In this document: in pieces, positions 24,700 to 34,523 of the stretch
Numbering within the stretch: the stretch's first letter is position 1
Layout of the letters: each line of letters starts with the position of its first letter
Origin: Bacteroidales bacterium
Lineage (GTDB): Bacteria > Bacteroidota > Bacteroidia > Bacteroidales > PXBB01
Direction: 5' to 3'
Assembly: GCA_003565735.1 (NCBI GenBank)
Contig: PXBB01000110.1
Location: 1-54,371, forward strand
Length of the DNA: 54,371 bases
Notes under the pieces: generated by a model
What the model was told of the DNA's origin: nothing
Databases searched by the model: none
Seen by the model: only the letters and a program-made list of their open reading frames with translations
Made by a program: the position numbers and the translations under genes

Positions 24700-27330
24700 T
24701 CAATACTTTTGGCCACTACCCCTTAACAAATAGACGATACCGGATAGGGTTCTTTTTTTGATGCCTCCCAGCCGCAGCTCATACACTTCACACACGTAAA
24801 AATAAGCCCCCTGGCTGCTGTGTTCGTTGGTAAACATATTTCTGCCGTCCCAGTTAATATCGGGGTCTTGTGTTTCGAAAACAAGACCGCCCCAACGATT
24901 ATATATCTTAAGGTCAATTTTTTCAACAAAGTCATACGGGAAAGGAATAAATAAATCGTTATAGCCATCACCATCAGGAGTAAACACATTAGGGAGTCTG
25001 TAGAGGTCGCAGCTGTCAATATCAACACAAATGATGTTGGAGAAAACACTTTCATTCATAAAAGAGTCGAGAGCTGTTACAGCATAGCAGCCGGCTATAG
25101 TAGGCAGGTTTTGATGCAAAAAGGTGGTATCTTCCACGTTGTCAACAACATGAATTAGCTGAAGGTCATCCGAACCGGTAAGGGCGTAGTAGATACGATA
25201 GCTTGTCACATCCTCGAAGCATTCATCGGCGATGGTGTGCCATTGTAAAAAGTTGCTCAAAAAATCACAATCGGGGGTAAGCGTCAATTTTGGCGGGCAT
25301 GGCGGTATGGTATCTATGGGAATATCGCAGATAATCTGTGAATAATTAATTAAAGGATCGTGGGTATGACTACCGGAGTAGCGTCCTTTAGCTTTTACCA
25401 AATAACAGTATTCTTTACCGTTTACAAGGTCTGTATCATCATAATAAAAATTGTTGTAGGCAATACCAATTGAGTCGAAGTCGAGGGTTTGTGGATTTTG
25501 TCTAAAAATGGCATAAGCGTAATTATCCCAGGGCACTTTATAATCCCACGACAGTTGTACGGTTTGGTTGGTGCCATAAGAAGAAAGGTAAACGGAAGAT
25601 GCCGGCTCAGAACCACCTATCTTAAAGATATTTGATGGGGCGTTATTATAGAGCTCAACTTGATAGGTATATGTTTGTGCAACAGTATTGAGCATCGTAT
25701 CGGTATAACTTGTATCGCTGATGCTAAACAGCGAATCTATGAGGACAGCCTGACTCAGGCTTTGCCCTGGACTTCTGTAAACATAATACTTAAAAGGACC
25801 GGTATGTACGGCCGAGTCGAGGCTTGTGGGGGGTGCCCATGCGATGTATATGGCACCATTTTGCGGGTCGGTATGATTAACGCTCACATGCGTGATGATG
25901 GGTGCCGTATGTGGCAACTCTTGACATACTTCGTCCGAAGCATAGCTCTCAGCGCCATCATTAAACCATGCTGTAACCATATAGCAGTATTTATGACCTT
26001 GAGGTAAGCCGGCCCCATTGTTATCATCAACAAAGCTGGTATCGTTAACATCATTAAGGGTTGCTATGAGGGTATAACCTGTGTAGGAAGGGACGCCTGT
26101 TTCGCACGAATCGGGTACAAAACCATAGAACCCCTGACGCCTGTAAATTTTATAACCTGCCGCATTGGTGCAAATTGATTTATCCCAGCTCAAGTCTATG
26201 GCATCATTTAAAGCCGTTGCTGTAAGGTTATCGGGGGCAGGTGCTACCACCCGTATAAAAACATTTTTGATATCAATAAGGTTGACAGGCAAGCTGTTAT
26301 CTTGTGCTTTAAAAGTGACGGTATAGGGATTTTTTCGTACATGCGAACAATGCGTTTGCCATGAGAAGTACGACTGTACGCTGTTCGTTCCATGTGAAGG
26401 CTGAGGGAAAATGGCTGAAGGTGTCACTTTAAAAGGACCACCTGTTGCTGTAAGGGTAACCACGTCGCCCATATCAGGGTCGGTAGCTCTTACGATAAAA
26501 TTTACTGTGGTGCCGGCCAGCACGCAATAGTCCTTCAACGGTTCTATCTCCGGGGGTCTGTTATCGCAAGGGGCTACGAGTATTTGCATATCCACGGTAA
26601 CAGAGCCTATAAGCACGCCGTGGCGCCATTCTTCAATAAGAAATGCGACGTTATATTCGCCCACTTGAATAGGGCTGTCCCAGAAAAGGTCACCCGTATA
26701 AGCGTCGAGACTAAAAACACTGCTGGCCGCAGGAAAAGTGTAGCCATTGACATCTAAGCCGCCATCACCCTTGCAGTTAACCAATCGGTAAGAAAGGCTA
26801 TCGCCATCTATATCAAATGCCGACGGGTTGTAGATGAATGGCTGGTTGGCACATGCATTCTCTATGGGAGGATTCAAAATATCCGGTGAAGAATTGGGTC
26901 CCAAAAAAGGATTGATAACCAAAATCGTTTCTATATAAAAAGCCACATTCACAGAGTTTGGTATGTTTAGTACGCCGCCATTTCTGTTTTTATCTTCTAC
27001 AGAGATGGTGTAAGTAGCCGGAGCACTGTAAGTATGGGTACCCACATACTTGTTTTTGGAAATATTATTTGGAAAATCAAGTTTTTCAATTCTTTGCAAA
27101 TCATCAGATGTGCCATCGCCCCAGGATATGGTAAGCAGCGGTCTGTCTGCCGGACTGGGTGTATATGTGTATGTGATAAGAGTTACTTCATAAGTAAGAC
27201 CGGAAATATGTCTGTAAGTAATATATCCGGCACGTTGGTGAGTGGCTTTAAGATCTTCCGGCAATAGAAATAGCATTAGCATACATAATACTATGATGCT
27301 GCGTAATTTTTTATATGCTTCTTTTTTCAC
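24700..27330 (-). CDS. Large exported protein with fibronectin III-like repeats and gliding-type (T9SS type B) C-terminal domain
   Basis: The 876-residue protein starts at a GTG. MKKEAYKKLRSIIVLCMLML is a good signal peptide, and no ATG gives a better one. The N-terminal third begins THQRAGYITYRHISGLTYEV, a block recurrent in Bacteroidota surface proteins, and has PKD- or cadherin-like beta segments (DIDGDSLSYRLV). Several fibronectin III-like modules follow (APDNLTATALNDAIDLSWDK; YKIYRR; YCYMVTAWF). The last 90 residues are a gliding motility-associated C-terminal domain: LPNVFTPDGDGYNDLFIPFP, LKIYNRWGGLVFET, NWDGRN, GAYFYVCEV. That domain directs export through the T9SS. The role is probably adhesion or scaffolding on the cell surface. 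Confidence 0.9.
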   Translation of the reverse strand: MKKEAYKKLRSIIVLCMLMLFLLPEDLKATHQRAGYITYRHISGLTYEVTLITYTYTPSPADRPLLTISWGDGTSDDLQRIEKLDFPNNISKNKYVGTHTYSAPATYTISVEDKNRNGGVLNIPNSVNVAFYIETILVINPFLGPNSSPDILNPPIENACANQPFIYNPSAFDIDGDSLSYRLVNCKGDGGLDVNGYTFPAASSVFSLDAYTGDLFWDSPIQVGEYNVAFLIEEWRHGVLIGSVTVDMQILVAPCDNRPPEIEPLKDYCVLAGTTVNFIVRATDPDMGDVVTLTATGGPFKVTPSAIFPQPSHGTNSVQSYFSWQTHCSHVRKNPYTVTFKAQDNSLPVNLIDIKNVFIRVVAPAPDNLTATALNDAIDLSWDKSICTNAAGYKIYRRQGFYGFVPDSCETGVPSYTGYTLIATLNDVNDTSFVDDNNGAGLPQGHKYCYMVTAWFNDGAESYASDEVCQELPHTAPIITHVSVNHTDPQNGAIYIAWAPPTSLDSAVHTGPFKYYVYRSPGQSLSQAVLIDSLFSISDTSYTDTMLNTVAQTYTYQVELYNNAPSNIFKIGGSEPASSVYLSSYGTNQTVQLSWDYKVPWDNYAYAIFRQNPQTLDFDSIGIAYNNFYYDDTDLVNGKEYCYLVKAKGRYSGSHTHDPLINYSQIICDIPIDTIPPCPPKLTLTPDCDFLSNFLQWHTIADECFEDVTSYRIYYALTGSDDLQLIHVVDNVEDTTFLHQNLPTIAGCYAVTALDSFMNESVFSNIICVDIDSCDLYRLPNVFTPDGDGYNDLFIPFPYDFVEKIDLKIYNRWGGLVFETQDPDINWDGRNMFTNEHSSQGAYFYVCEVYELRLGGIKKRTLSGIVYLLRGSGQKY

Positions 27331-27351
27331 CGCTCAGTAATTATCGTTATT

Positions 27352-27393
27352 TTATGACAATTACCGAAAATTAAAAATCCGAAACTGTCATAA
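27352..27393. promoter_or_regulatory. Spaced inverted repeat in the leader of the gliding-type gene
   Basis: TTATGACA and TGTCATAA form perfect 8-base arms separated by 26 bases, which include CCGAAAA and CCGAAAC direct repeats. The block lies 22-63 bases upstream of the GTG start and could be an operator or an mRNA hairpin. Confidence 0.3.
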
Positions 27394-27433
27394 TATTTTT
27401 ACTAACGTAAAGTTACAAATAATTATTTTCTTT

Positions 27434-27460
27434 TAGCCTGTATTATTCACGAAAAGTAAA
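27434..27460 (-). repeat. Solo end of the MITE-like element
   Basis: TAGCCTGTATTATTCACGAA followed by AAGTAAA matches the reverse complement of the right end of copies A and B (TAACCTGCATTATTCACAAA, AAGTAAAC). No partner end is found within the 249-base gap, so it is a solo or truncated end. The rest of 27331-27579 shows nothing coding. Confidence 0.5.
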
Positions 27461-27579
27461 AAATTATATGTATATAGTTAATTATAGTACTAATAGTTCA
27501 CAAACTCTTGGAAATATTTATTATTTAACTGATTTTCAACTATTTATATTGTCAGACCATTTCTTATTGTCGCCATGAT

Positions 27580-28107
27580 TTATTGGGGCTTCATAATATC
27601 GGTCAGTTCTATATCATAAACCAAAGTAGCTCTTTTAGGAATTTTTTCATCATCACCAAGCAGGCCATATGCCAGATAAGAAGGTATGATTACTTTAGCT
27701 TTGTCACCTTTGTGCATCATGAGTATGGCCTCTTCCAAACCATTTATAACTTCAGCTCTGCCGGTAACAAATGTCAAAGGGCCATCATCATATGAGTTGT
27801 AAACTTCGAGACCGTTCAGCAAGTTAACGGCATATTCAGCACGTACCACACTGCCGCTTTCTACTTTAGGGCCCTCGCCGCGATGGTATATTAAAATGCG
27901 TAAGCCTGTACCGGTTTTAGTCATATCCCAACCATGTCTGCGGGCATAACTATCAATATATTCATTTTCCCTTTGTACGAGAATTTTATTGGCCCCTACC
28001 AAAGGATCTTTAAACTCACCAGGGTCTTGCACAGGTGCTTCTTGCACATTTTGACACCCCACTAATAAGTAAAAGCTGACAATAAAAAATGTTAGGTATT
28101 TTTGCAT
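27580..28107 (-). CDS. FKBP-type peptidyl-prolyl isomerase lipoprotein (GldI-like)
   Basis: The 175 residues begin with a lipoprotein signal (KYLTFFIVSFYLLVGC) whose lipobox cysteine is residue 18. The FKBP domain covers about residues 68-175: GLRILIYHRGEGPKVESGSV, RAEYAVNLLNGLEVYNSY, EVINGLEEAILMMHKGDKAK and IIPSYLAYGLLGDDEKIP, with TLVYDIELTDI at the end. It would catalyse proline isomerisation in the periplasm. Lipoprotein FKBPs of this size include GldI, needed for gliding in Flavobacterium, and the neighbouring gliding-type gene supports the comparison. The overlap of function is inferred. DUF4301 lies 30 bases upstream on the same strand and may share its transcript. Confidence 0.88.
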   Translation of the reverse strand: MQKYLTFFIVSFYLLVGCQNVQEAPVQDPGEFKDPLVGANKILVQRENEYIDSYARRHGWDMTKTGTGLRILIYHRGEGPKVESGSVVRAEYAVNLLNGLEVYNSYDDGPLTFVTGRAEVINGLEEAILMMHKGDKAKVIIPSYLAYGLLGDDEKIPKRATLVYDIELTDIMKPQ

Positions 28108-28137
28108 TTTAATTTTATTAACTTATGAGTCCGCTAT

Positions 28138-29679
28138 TTATTGTTGATGGTTTAGATGTTCTTTGCGCAAGAGGTCATCAATGGTTTTAACAGGATTAAA
28201 AGTAACAATCGGCACTTCCACAAAAATTGTAATCCAATCAGCCATGGCACCGTTCCACAAGCCGGGAAGTTCTAATGCTTTGAGGTCCTTGCCATCTTTT
28301 GATTTAATAGAAATAAAGCCTGCATCCTTATCAACAAAACTCAAAAGATCAAATTTGCGACCTTTGTAATCTTTGGTACGACAAACGATATCAACAGGAT
28401 TGAAATGAGTGGCCTGTTGCACTATAGCTTTTTGCTCGGTGTTGCTCATGTCTATTTGAGAGGCTTCAACAATTTGCAGGGAAACTTCTTTGTTTTTTGG
28501 GTTTATAGTCCAAAAAGGACCGCCTCCGGGCTCTCCTTCATTCTTAACCATAGCACAAATGCGCACAGGCCTGTTAAGTTTTTGATAAAGGTACGCTTGC
28601 CTTGAAGAAATTGACATGCCTCCGGCAGCTTGCATATCAATAAAAAGGGTATCTTCGGCAAAGGCACATATGTTATCAAGCATTTTTTCGCTGCAACTAC
28701 CTTTTTCAAGTTGGGATAGATACGTATCAATTTGTAGGCACAATTGCAACAACAAACCACCAATCACCTTCTTATAGCGTACTGTTGGTTCTCTAAGCCT
28801 GTCAGGAACAATATTATCAATATTTTTAATAAAAATAATATCCGCATGAATATCATTTAGGTTTTCAATAAGAGCACCATGTCCTCCCGGTCGGAAAAGC
28901 AAGCTGCCATCATCGTTTCTAAAAGGTTTGTTTTGCATATCAACGGCAATGGTATCTGTTGATGGCTTTTGCTGTGAATAAGTTATGTGGTATGTTACAT
29001 CGTAATGTGACTGGTAGGTGTTGAGCACTTTTTCTATCAATTCTTTAACAGCTGTTTCATGCTCAGCCGAAATGGTCAGATGCAGCTTGACTTTTTGCTT
29101 ATCATCTTTGCCATACAATGCACCTTCTACAAGATGTTCCTCCAGAGCAGTACGAACAGTATCGCCATAATCATGAAATTTTATAAGCGCTTTGGGTGTT
29201 GCGCCATAATTCAGGCCTTTGTCTGATAACAAATAGGAAGATATTAAAATAAAATCCTTTTCAGATTTAACTTTCTCGTAGTTATGACCATCCTTTTCCA
29301 AAGATTCTTTCAAATCCTTAAAAAAAGCAAAACGAGGCAATTTGTTAAAGAAATCATTGACAGACTCATGGGTCTCAGGGTCATGAGGATTATTCAGCAA
29401 CTTTTCGCGCAGACTAAAAAGGCTTTTAAACATGCGGGTAGCCGCACCTGATGCCGGCACAAACTTCAACAGGCTTTTGCCTTTAATACCCTCCTCAAAA
29501 TGTTGTATAAGCCTTTCTTTTTCATCCTCATCAAAAACAAGAATGCCATTGCCCGGCGTTGCTGCTGATTTTATACGGATATAAGGAATCCCTTTTTCAA
29601 ATGTTTTGATTTGGTCTTCAATAACTGCCTTGCTGATGCCTTTTTTTTTAAGCATTTCATTATCACTGGAATATATCAT
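28138..29679 (-). CDS. DUF4301 family protein
   Basis: The 513-residue cytosolic protein has no signal peptide. The motifs KFVPASGAATRMFKSLFSLR, GAYLYGKDD-type loops (LVEGALYGKDDKQKVKLHLT), LFRPGGHGALIENLNDIHAD, IIFIKNIDNIVPDRLREPTV and VCAMVKNEGEPGGGPFW-like text (RICAMVKNEGEPGGGPFWTI) match DUF4301. The PASGAATRMFK and RPGGHGALIENLN segments look like the nucleotide-sugar binding features of UDP-sugar pyrophosphorylases, so a nucleotidyltransferase-like activity is possible but not shown. A TATCTTTG promoter lies 70 bases upstream. Confidence 0.85.
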   Translation of the reverse strand: MIYSSDNEMLKKKGISKAVIEDQIKTFEKGIPYIRIKSAATPGNGILVFDEDEKERLIQHFEEGIKGKSLLKFVPASGAATRMFKSLFSLREKLLNNPHDPETHESVNDFFNKLPRFAFFKDLKESLEKDGHNYEKVKSEKDFILISSYLLSDKGLNYGATPKALIKFHDYGDTVRTALEEHLVEGALYGKDDKQKVKLHLTISAEHETAVKELIEKVLNTYQSHYDVTYHITYSQQKPSTDTIAVDMQNKPFRNDDGSLLFRPGGHGALIENLNDIHADIIFIKNIDNIVPDRLREPTVRYKKVIGGLLLQLCLQIDTYLSQLEKGSCSEKMLDNICAFAEDTLFIDMQAAGGMSISSRQAYLYQKLNRPVRICAMVKNEGEPGGGPFWTINPKNKEVSLQIVEASQIDMSNTEQKAIVQQATHFNPVDIVCRTKDYKGRKFDLLSFVDKDAGFISIKSKDGKDLKALELPGLWNGAMADWITIFVEVPIVTFNPVKTIDDLLRKEHLNHQQ

Positions 29680-29748
29680 GTGTTTTTATTTTTAAATGTA
29701 TTATACCTTGAGGTGCTAAACCTTACACACCCGATAAATTTAACGTAA

Positions 29749-29756
29749 CAAAGATA
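29749..29756 (-). promoter_or_regulatory. -7 box for the DUF4301 and FKBP genes
   Basis: The minus strand reads TATCTTTG, 70 bases upstream of the DUF4301 ATG. Confidence 0.5.
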
Positions 29757-29917
29757 GGTTTTTTTAGGGTTTTGCTATAAACGTTTTGTGCAGATTTATC
29801 AGATACCCGAATTATGTATCTGAACTTTGCAGTAGGTTTTTCTAATGTTAAGCAAGGCGTTAAGCGTTAAGCCTTAAGGCGTGAAATATAAACCCGAGCA
29901 ATTTCATGGAATAAATC

Positions 29918-29956
29918 TTAAAAAAAACATGCAGAATAATACGCAAATTATTCTGC
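29918..29956 (-). terminator. Terminator of the second FISUMP gene
   Basis: On the minus strand GCAGAATAAT and ATTATTCTGC form a perfect 10-base stem with a six-base loop, followed by ATG and a run of eight T. It begins 12 bases after the stop at 29969. Between it and DUF4301 lie AAGCGTTAAGCCTTAAGGCG-type short repeats and nothing coding. Confidence 0.8.
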
Positions 29957-29968
29957 TTCTTGGCACAA

Positions 29969-31278
29969 TTAATTCCTTACGCAACGAACAGAGAAGCCCA
30001 ACTCCTTAAAATAGTTTAGTCTGAAAGTATTGCTGCCATTGTAGAACATGTAACGGTACCAGGCGTTATCGGTAGAGTTCTCCGTAGCACTCCACCAGTT
30101 ACCGTAGTTTCCAATACCGTCGAAACTGCCACCGAAGTACCTGCCGCCGCCAGGAAGTGCTGTAAAGCCTATTTCGTTGGTTGCGCCCGTATTTGGGCTG
30201 TTCCAATGTGTTGTTCCGGTTTCTTTAAGTTTACCTCCTGCAACGCTTTCGCCACCCAAACTATCGATTAATTGAGTCCATTCCGCATCGCTTGGTAAAT
30301 GCCAGCCTGTTGGGCATACTCCCTGAACGCCGCTTGGGATGGCTGAGCTACTTGCTGCTCCATTCATTGCAGCAGGCCAATTGTACAAAACACCGTAAGT
30401 ATTATAATTGGCAGTAGCTTTGGCAGCGGATACAATTGTATCATTATATCCATAAACATAATAATAAGGAATTGTTTGCGATCCTGTACCCGGCCAACTA
30501 CACTTGGCAAATATGCGAGATTTTCTGCCATCCAGCACTGGTTACCTATTTGTACGGTAGCGTAAACATTACCATCCCTTGAGTCTGTTATTGTGTCTCC
30601 ACATGTAAATGATATAAATACAAAATCAATAGTCTTACTTGAAGCAGGCACATCGTTTACAACATCAATCAAGCTTCCGGAATAACCAGTGAACTGCATT
30701 TGGTCTCCTGTTGTGTAAGGCATATGTATAATGTTTTTTGCGCCCTTCTTTCTTGTTTTTAAATCAGAATTTTGCTGGTAAATACTATTAAAAAGTATTT
30801 GCGGGTTTGCTCTTTTGTTATTAAGGGACACAAAACTTACTGATTTTTGACGGTTTGCTGTTTTTACAACAATGTGATAGTGTCCTGTAGTAAAACCTGA
30901 AATCTCAAAAATATTACTCCCTTTGTGAATGTTTTGTCTTAAATGTAAAATCTGTTTGCCTATAGCATCGTAAACATCTATAGAGGCAACAGTAGGCGCC
31001 TCACTGTATAACTCCAAATGGCTTGTTTCAGTAAAAGGATTGGGATAAATTTTAATATTTTCATTGTTATTTGTGTGAGAAGAAATGCCTACTGTGCCCG
31101 TAAGATGTAAAGTATCGCTGCCCAACAAAGTAAGTGCAGTACTCTGTGTAAGGTTTTCCACATAAACACTGTCTAATGTATTAGCTGCACCACTGGCGGT
31201 AAAGTCAATAAAGTAATTCTGAGCCTGTAAGCTGATAATTGCAAACCACCCTAAAAGTAAAATTGTAATTTTTTTCAT
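29969..31278 (-). pseudogene. FISUMP-domain protein, paralogue of 21973-23265, with a single frameshift
   Basis: The 5' frame starts MKKITILLLGWFAIISLQAQ and covers the signal peptide, the T9SS-like segment (IKIYPNPFTETSHLELY) and the start of the FISUMP domain (DGNVYATVQIGNQCWMAENL, AYLPSVVG). It then leaves frame near 30490. The next frame resumes exactly where expected (PGTGSQTIPYYYVYGYN) and runs through CPTGWHLPSDAEWTQLIDSL, WWSATE and GFSVRCVRN. One missing C in GGCCGGG (minus strand, expected GGCCCGGG) would restore the reading frame. The rest of the frame is clean and has promoter and terminator, so this is either a very recent mutation or an assembly error. The first half is about three-quarters identical to its paralogue. 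Confidence 0.85.
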
Positions 31279-31391
31279 AAGTTTTGGTATGGGTTTTTAC
31301 GGCATGTTGCCTACATATTTATTTAACAAAAAAACTATTACAAGTCAGCAATACTTGTACGCTTGTTAACGTTTTTTCTGCTTTTATTTTT

Positions 31392-31399
31392 CAAAGATA
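31392..31399 (-). promoter_or_regulatory. -7 box for the frameshifted FISUMP gene
   Basis: The minus strand reads TATCTTTG, about 114 bases upstream of the ATG. A weaker relative of the shared 13-mer (AACGTTAACAAGCG) lies downstream of it. Confidence 0.45.
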
Positions 31400-31532
31400 C
31401 TATTTTTTAAAATTCGTGGGGGAAACTTTTGTTTTGGCGTTTAGTTTTTAGCTTTCGAACAAAATGGTTATGACTATCAAGACACTATCATGCTCAAAAC
31501 AGCTACATTATAGCGCATAAAAAGAATTGTTT

Positions 31533-31540
31533 TATATTTG
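31533..31540 (+). promoter_or_regulatory. -7 box for the MBL-fold hydrolase gene
   Basis: TATATTTG lies 28 bases before the ATG at 31569. It overlaps an upstream in-frame ATG at 31527, so the later start is preferred. Confidence 0.5.
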
Positions 31541-31568
31541 CAAAACTTATCTAAAAACAACACAAGCA

Positions 31569-32207
31569 ATGACTATTAAAAACTTTGTTTTCAATCCTTT
31601 TCAGGTCAACACTTACGTACTTTACGACACAACAAAAGAATGTATCATTATTGATCCTGCATGCAGTAATGCAGAGGAGTTCGAAATTTTAAAAAATTTT
31701 ATCAGTGAAAATGGTTTAAAGCCGGTAAGCTTTTACAACACACACAGCCACATAGACCATTTGGCGGGCAATGCATACATCAAAGACAACTACAATATCA
31801 ATCTTTGCATACATAAAGCCGGTCTTCCGTTTCTTGAATTTGCCTCGGCACAGGCCGCCTCTCTGGGTTTTACTCTTGAAAAAGTAATACAGCCCGACTT
31901 TTTTATAGAGGATGGTGACACAGTAAATTTCGGGAATGCTTCTCTAAAAGTGATTTACACCCCCGGACATGCCGACGGCAGTGTCTGTTTTTATGCTGCC
32001 GAAGACGCTTTTATTATTGTCGGAGATGTATTGTTTCAAGGAAGTATAGGACGTACCGATCTCCCTACGGGTCATTTTGAGCTACTCGAGAGAAGTATTA
32101 AAGAAAAACTTTATACACTCCCCGATAATGTTGTGGTTTACACGGGTCACGGCCCCTCTACCACCATTGGCAATGAAAAACGCCACAACCCTTTTGTTAA
32201 GGCATAG
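31569..32207 (+). CDS. MBL-fold metallo-hydrolase (glyoxalase II-like)
   Basis: I choose the ATG at 31569 because MTIKNFVFNPFQVNTYVLYD is the usual family start and the promoter box lies between it and the earlier ATG. The 212 residues carry the metal-binding series: NTHSHIDHLAGN for the first metal pair, PGHADGSVCFY for the third histidine, FIIVGDVLFQGSIGRTDLPT for the bridging aspartate and VYTGHGPSTTIGNEK for the last histidine. Members hydrolyse thioesters such as S-lactoylglutathione or related metabolites; the substrate is not certain. It stands alone. Confidence 0.9.
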   Translation: MTIKNFVFNPFQVNTYVLYDTTKECIIIDPACSNAEEFEILKNFISENGLKPVSFYNTHSHIDHLAGNAYIKDNYNINLCIHKAGLPFLEFASAQAASLGFTLEKVIQPDFFIEDGDTVNFGNASLKVIYTPGHADGSVCFYAAEDAFIIVGDVLFQGSIGRTDLPTGHFELLERSIKEKLYTLPDNVVVYTGHGPSTTIGNEKRHNPFVKA

Positions 32208-32579
32208 CCGGTTCACCTCTATACTATTCATTATAGGAATACAGCCAATTATTTGAAGCGGCTTGAATAGATTATTGCTGACTGAAAAACCTGATAAGCA
32301 CATCAGTTAAAAAAAATGTTGTAGCAACCCTCTATTATTAAGTGTCATAATAAAAATGCAAATTTCTACAAAGTGAAGCATCTTAAAAAAAATAAGTCGG
32401 TCACTACTACAAAAAAATATAATTTTGCAAACTGACAATTTGTCTTTATTATGAAGTGGCAAGCTCTTTGTTTTTAGAGTGCTGCTTTTTAAGAAATGAA
32501 TGTGGGTTGATTTTTTTTTGAAAAGAAAATATTTCAACCTGCTCATTTATTGTTTGAAAAATGTGTTAATTGAAAGATT
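32208..32579. other. Leader and intergenic region upstream of grpE-dnaJ
   Basis: This 372-base gap carries a -7 box TAATTTTG (32420-32427), about 150 bases before grpE. A motif GAGTGCTGC at 32477 resembles one half of a CIRCE operator, but the other half is not convincing. No gene is seen. Confidence 0.4.
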
Positions 32580-33212
32580 ATGAAAAAAAGTAAAAAGAAA
32601 AAACAAAGCAAGGAAGATGTTTTAGAAAATGAAACTTTATCAGGTTCTTCTGCTAAAGCTGAAAATGTGTCAGAGAATGCTGACAGTGACAAAGCAAGTG
32701 AAGATGAGAAAAATAAAAAGACTGCTGAAGAAAAATCAGCGCATGAACATCTTGAAGAAGAGCCTTCAGAGGTTTCGCAGGAAGAAAAAATCAGGGAGTA
32801 CAATGAAAAATATTTGCGACTTTACTCTGAGTTTGACAATTATCGTAAGCGCACTATTAAGGAAAAAAATGAGTTAAGCCGGTATGCAAATGCACAACTG
32901 ATGACCGATTTACTGCCGGTTATTGACGATTTTGAAAGAGCCATGCAAAGCTTGGAAGAAAGCGAGATAAACGTGGCTGTTAAAGAGGGTATCAATCTGA
33001 TATTTAACAAGTTATTAAATGTTCTTGAGAAGCAAGGTTTAAAAGCTATTGATACAAAAGATGCCACATTTGATACAGATTTTCATGAAGCCGTTACCAA
33101 GATGCCTGCAGAAAATGAAAACATGAAAGGCAAAATATATGATATCATTCAAAAAGGCTACATGATGCATGACAAAGTTATAAGATATGCCAAAGTGGTT
33201 GTGGCAGAGTAA
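32580..33212 (+). CDS. grpE: Nucleotide exchange factor GrpE
   Basis: GrpE releases ADP from DnaK. Of the 210 residues, the first 70 are an acidic and Lys-rich disordered tail ([37 protein letters not shown]). The canonical domain follows: a long helix with [20 protein letters not shown], then [18 protein letters not shown], and the beta wing [20 protein letters not shown] with [19 protein letters not shown]. It lies 11 bases before dnaJ in a two-gene heat-shock operon. DnaK and HrcA are not in the window. Confidence 0.95.
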   Translation: MKKSKKKKQSKEDVLENETLSGSSAKAENVSENADSDKASEDEKNKKTAEEKSAHEHLEEEPSEVSQEEKIREYNEKYLRLYSEFDNYRKRTIKEKNELSRYANAQLMTDLLPVIDDFERAMQSLEESEINVAVKEGINLIFNKLLNVLEKQGLKAIDTKDATFDTDFHEAVTKMPAENENMKGKIYDIIQKGYMMHDKVIRYAKVVVAE

Positions 33213-33223
33213 AAAAAAATAAT

Positions 33224-34399
33224 ATGAGCAAAAGAGATTACTACGAAGTTTTAGATATTGACAAAGATGCCAGTTCTACAGAGATAAAAAAGGCTTACCG
33301 GAAAAAAGCTATTCAATACCATCCTGATAAAAACCCCGGCAGCAAAGAAGCTGAAGAGAAATTTAAAGAGGCTGCTGAGGCATATGAAGTGTTGAGTAAC
33401 CCCGAAAAGAAAAGCCGCTATGATCGCTTTGGTCATGCCGGTGTTGGAGGGGCAGCCAGTGGTGGGGCATACGGCGGCGGCATGAGCATGGATGACATTT
33501 TCAGTCAGTTTGGCGATATATTCGAAAGTGCTTTTGGTGGTGGCTTTAGCAGTGGCTTTGGCTCTCATTTCTCTACAGGCAGCAGACGCACACGCCGCAC
33601 CAATAAAGGCTCTAATTTGCGTATCAAAGTAAAGCTTTCACTTAAAGAAATATTAAATGGCACAGAAAAGAAGGTAAAAATTAATAAATACATTAACTGT
33701 AAAACTTGCAACGGAACAGGTGCTAAAGATGCCAATAGCATTAAAACATGTGCCACCTGTCATGGCAGAGGTCAAATCACAAGAGTTACCAATACCATAC
33801 TCGGACAGATGCAAACCTCCTCGGTATGCCCTCAGTGTGGTGGTGAAGGAAAAAGCATTGTGGATAAATGCACCAGTTGTTTTGGCAATGGTATTGTTAA
33901 GGGTGAAGAAGTCATATCTATTAACATACCCCCGGGGGTAACAGAAGGTATTCAAATGACTATGCGCGAAAAAGGTAATGCTGCTGCCAGAGGGGGCTTA
34001 CCAGGCGACCTTATCGTGGTAGTAGAGGAAATTCCACACCCACAACTGGAACGTGATGGCATTAACTTACTTTACGAACACTATATAAGCTTCCCTGATG
34101 CAGCACTCGGAACAACCGTAGAAGTGCCTACTATTGAAGGAAAAGCGCGTATAAAGGTAGAACCGGGTACCCAAAGCGGCAAAGTCTTAAGACTCAAAAA
34201 TAAAGGCATTCCGGAACTTAACACCAATAACAAAGGACATCTGCTTGTCAACATTAATGTATGGACGCCCAAATCTTTATCCAAAGAGGAGAAGCAAATA
34301 CTCGAAAAGTTGCAAACAGCAGATAATTTTGCCCCCAAGCCAACCAGTCGTGACAAATCTTTCTTTGACAGAATGAGAGATTATTTTCAACAAAACTAA
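33224..34399 (+). CDS. dnaJ: Molecular chaperone DnaJ
   Basis: This type I DnaJ has 391 residues, with all domains in order. The J domain spans 1-70 ([23 protein letters not shown] in YHPDKNPGS). The Gly-rich linker spans about 75-125 ([28 protein letters not shown]). Four zinc-binding repeats follow ([37 protein letters not shown]), then two C-terminal beta domains ([11 protein letters not shown] near the end). It presents unfolded proteins to DnaK and stimulates its ATPase. It is translated from the grpE transcript. Confidence 0.97.
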   Translation: MSKRDYYEVLDIDKDASSTEIKKAYRKKAIQYHPDKNPGSKEAEEKFKEAAEAYEVLSNPEKKSRYDRFGHAGVGGAASGGAYGGGMSMDDIFSQFGDIFESAFGGGFSSGFGSHFSTGSRRTRRTNKGSNLRIKVKLSLKEILNGTEKKVKINKYINCKTCNGTGAKDANSIKTCATCHGRGQITRVTNTILGQMQTSSVCPQCGGEGKSIVDKCTSCFGNGIVKGEEVISINIPPGVTEGIQMTMREKGNAAARGGLPGDLIVVVEEIPHPQLERDGINLLYEHYISFPDAALGTTVEVPTIEGKARIKVEPGTQSGKVLRLKNKGIPELNTNNKGHLLVNINVWTPKSLSKEEKQILEKLQTADNFAPKPTSRDKSFFDRMRDYFQQN

Positions 34400-34523
34400 G
34401 GTTTTACATCAGTTTTCTGACCTGAATCATTCATATCCCCGCTCAACTTTGTTTTCAAAACTTATGGAAATATCAATTGGTTACTGTGCACTATAGTGCT
34501 TTACTCCAACTATGATTCAGGTT

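Noticed and set aside
32466-32486. CIRCE-like heat-shock operator before grpE
   Set aside because: GAGTGCTGC resembles one half-site, but the expected TTAGCACTC half nine bases upstream reads GCAAGCTCT and does not pair well. No hrcA gene is in the window.
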